Assembly: GCA_900766735.1 (NCBI GenBank)
Contig: CAAFWO010000013.1
Coordinates: forward strand, 1-14,308
DNA: 14,308 bases
From: Clostridia bacterium
GTDB taxonomy: Bacteria > Bacillota > Clostridia > CAKSNL01 > HGM11501
Direction of reading: 5' to 3'
Both the position numbers and the translations under genes were made by a program. Shown in pieces: positions 14,263 to 14,308 of the stretch (the first letter of the stretch is position 1; the number at the start of each line of letters is the position of its first letter). The notes beneath the pieces are model-generated. The model was not told where the DNA came from. It saw nothing but the letters and a program-made list of their open reading frames with translations, and searched no databases.

Positions 14263-14308
14263 AATATAAAGCTTCCGCTTCATTTGGCGTAAGCATATTA
14301 AGCGTCCC
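14246..14308 (-). CDS. C-terminal end of an IS3-family-like transposase (integrase core)
   Basis: The minus-strand frame from the window edge reads GTLNMLTPNEAEALYWEQTK then TAG (14248-14246). N-x-LTPNEA close to a C-terminus matches the end of rve/DDE integrase-core transposases of the IS3 group, where a RPH..L...TP.E motif precedes the stop. Only 20 residues are visible, so the family call rests on this motif and on the adjacent IS-like terminus. Confidence 0.55.
   Translation of the reverse strand, partial: GTLNMLTPNEAEALYWEQTK

Larger units (their letters stand above)
14198..14308 (-). mobile_element. End of an IS3-family-like insertion sequence, truncated by the window edge
   Basis: The junction lies near 14197-14200, where the AraC coding similarity stops. 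The adjacent AGTCAAGTAAGTAGACAC (14198-14215) has the style of IS3-family terminal repeats, with the GACAC core a short distance inside the end, followed by an A-rich tract. The transposase C-terminus follows on the minus strand. The other end and any target-site duplication lie outside the window, so the exact boundary is approximate. Confidence 0.6.

Noticed and set aside
1..14308. CRISPR array, tRNA or rRNA genes, toxin-antitoxin or phage-defence genes
   Set aside because: No regularly spaced repeats, no tRNA cloverleaf or CCA-like ends, no rRNA-like stretches and no defence-type domains were seen on either strand.

Overview
The window comes from the chromosome of a Clostridia-type Firmicute, probably an uncultured gut or anaerobic relative of the Oscillospiraceae/Clostridiales. 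This is inferred from the glgC-glgD pair typical of Firmicutes, the strong Gram-positive ribosome-binding sites, the TTGATT/TATAAT-like promoters, a KtrB-type potassium transporter, and a secreted glycosidase carrying a copper-amine-oxidase-like N-terminal domain. No rRNA or other taxonomic marker is present, so the assignment is tentative.

Layout. Positions 1-437 (minus) hold the start of a KtrB/TrkH-family potassium transporter that runs off the left edge. Positions 541-858 (plus) hold a decayed, frameshifted remnant of the C-terminal part of a large serine recombinase. Positions 915-2870 (minus) encode a secreted GH26-like endo-glycosidase with an unusual domain order. A 191-bp divergent promoter region (2871-3061) separates it from a glycogen operon on the plus strand: glgB (branching enzyme), glgC (ADP-glucose pyrophosphorylase), glgD (its catalytically degenerate paralogue), glgA (glycogen synthase), glgP (glycogen phosphorylase) and a cytoplasmic GH13 neopullulanase/cyclomaltodextrinase-like hydrolase ending at 13084. 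A strong bidirectional terminator (13084-13124) closes the operon.

To the right of the terminator the DNA is visibly more A+T-rich and broken. It holds a 5'-truncated GH43 glycosidase tail (13127-13447), an AraC-family regulator cut in its N-terminal sensor domain (13448-14197), and the end of an IS3-family-like insertion sequence (about 14198-14308) whose transposase C-terminus runs off the right edge. This looks like a relic of a sugar-utilisation locus inactivated by deletion and IS insertion.

How the genes work together. GlgC (probably with GlgD) makes ADP-glucose, GlgA elongates alpha-1,4 chains and GlgB adds alpha-1,6 branches. GlgP shortens outer chains to glucose-1-phosphate, and the GH13 hydrolase could handle limit dextrins and maltooligosaccharides. 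No glgX/pulA-type debranching enzyme or malQ is in the window. The GH26 enzyme faces outward and is divergently transcribed from the same intergenic region.

I see no CRISPR array, tRNA or rRNA. The core is a conventional glycogen locus. The less ordinary items are the GH26 protein's architecture, the inter-gene hairpins inside the operon, the shared divergent regulatory region and the IS-broken AraC/GH43 remnant.
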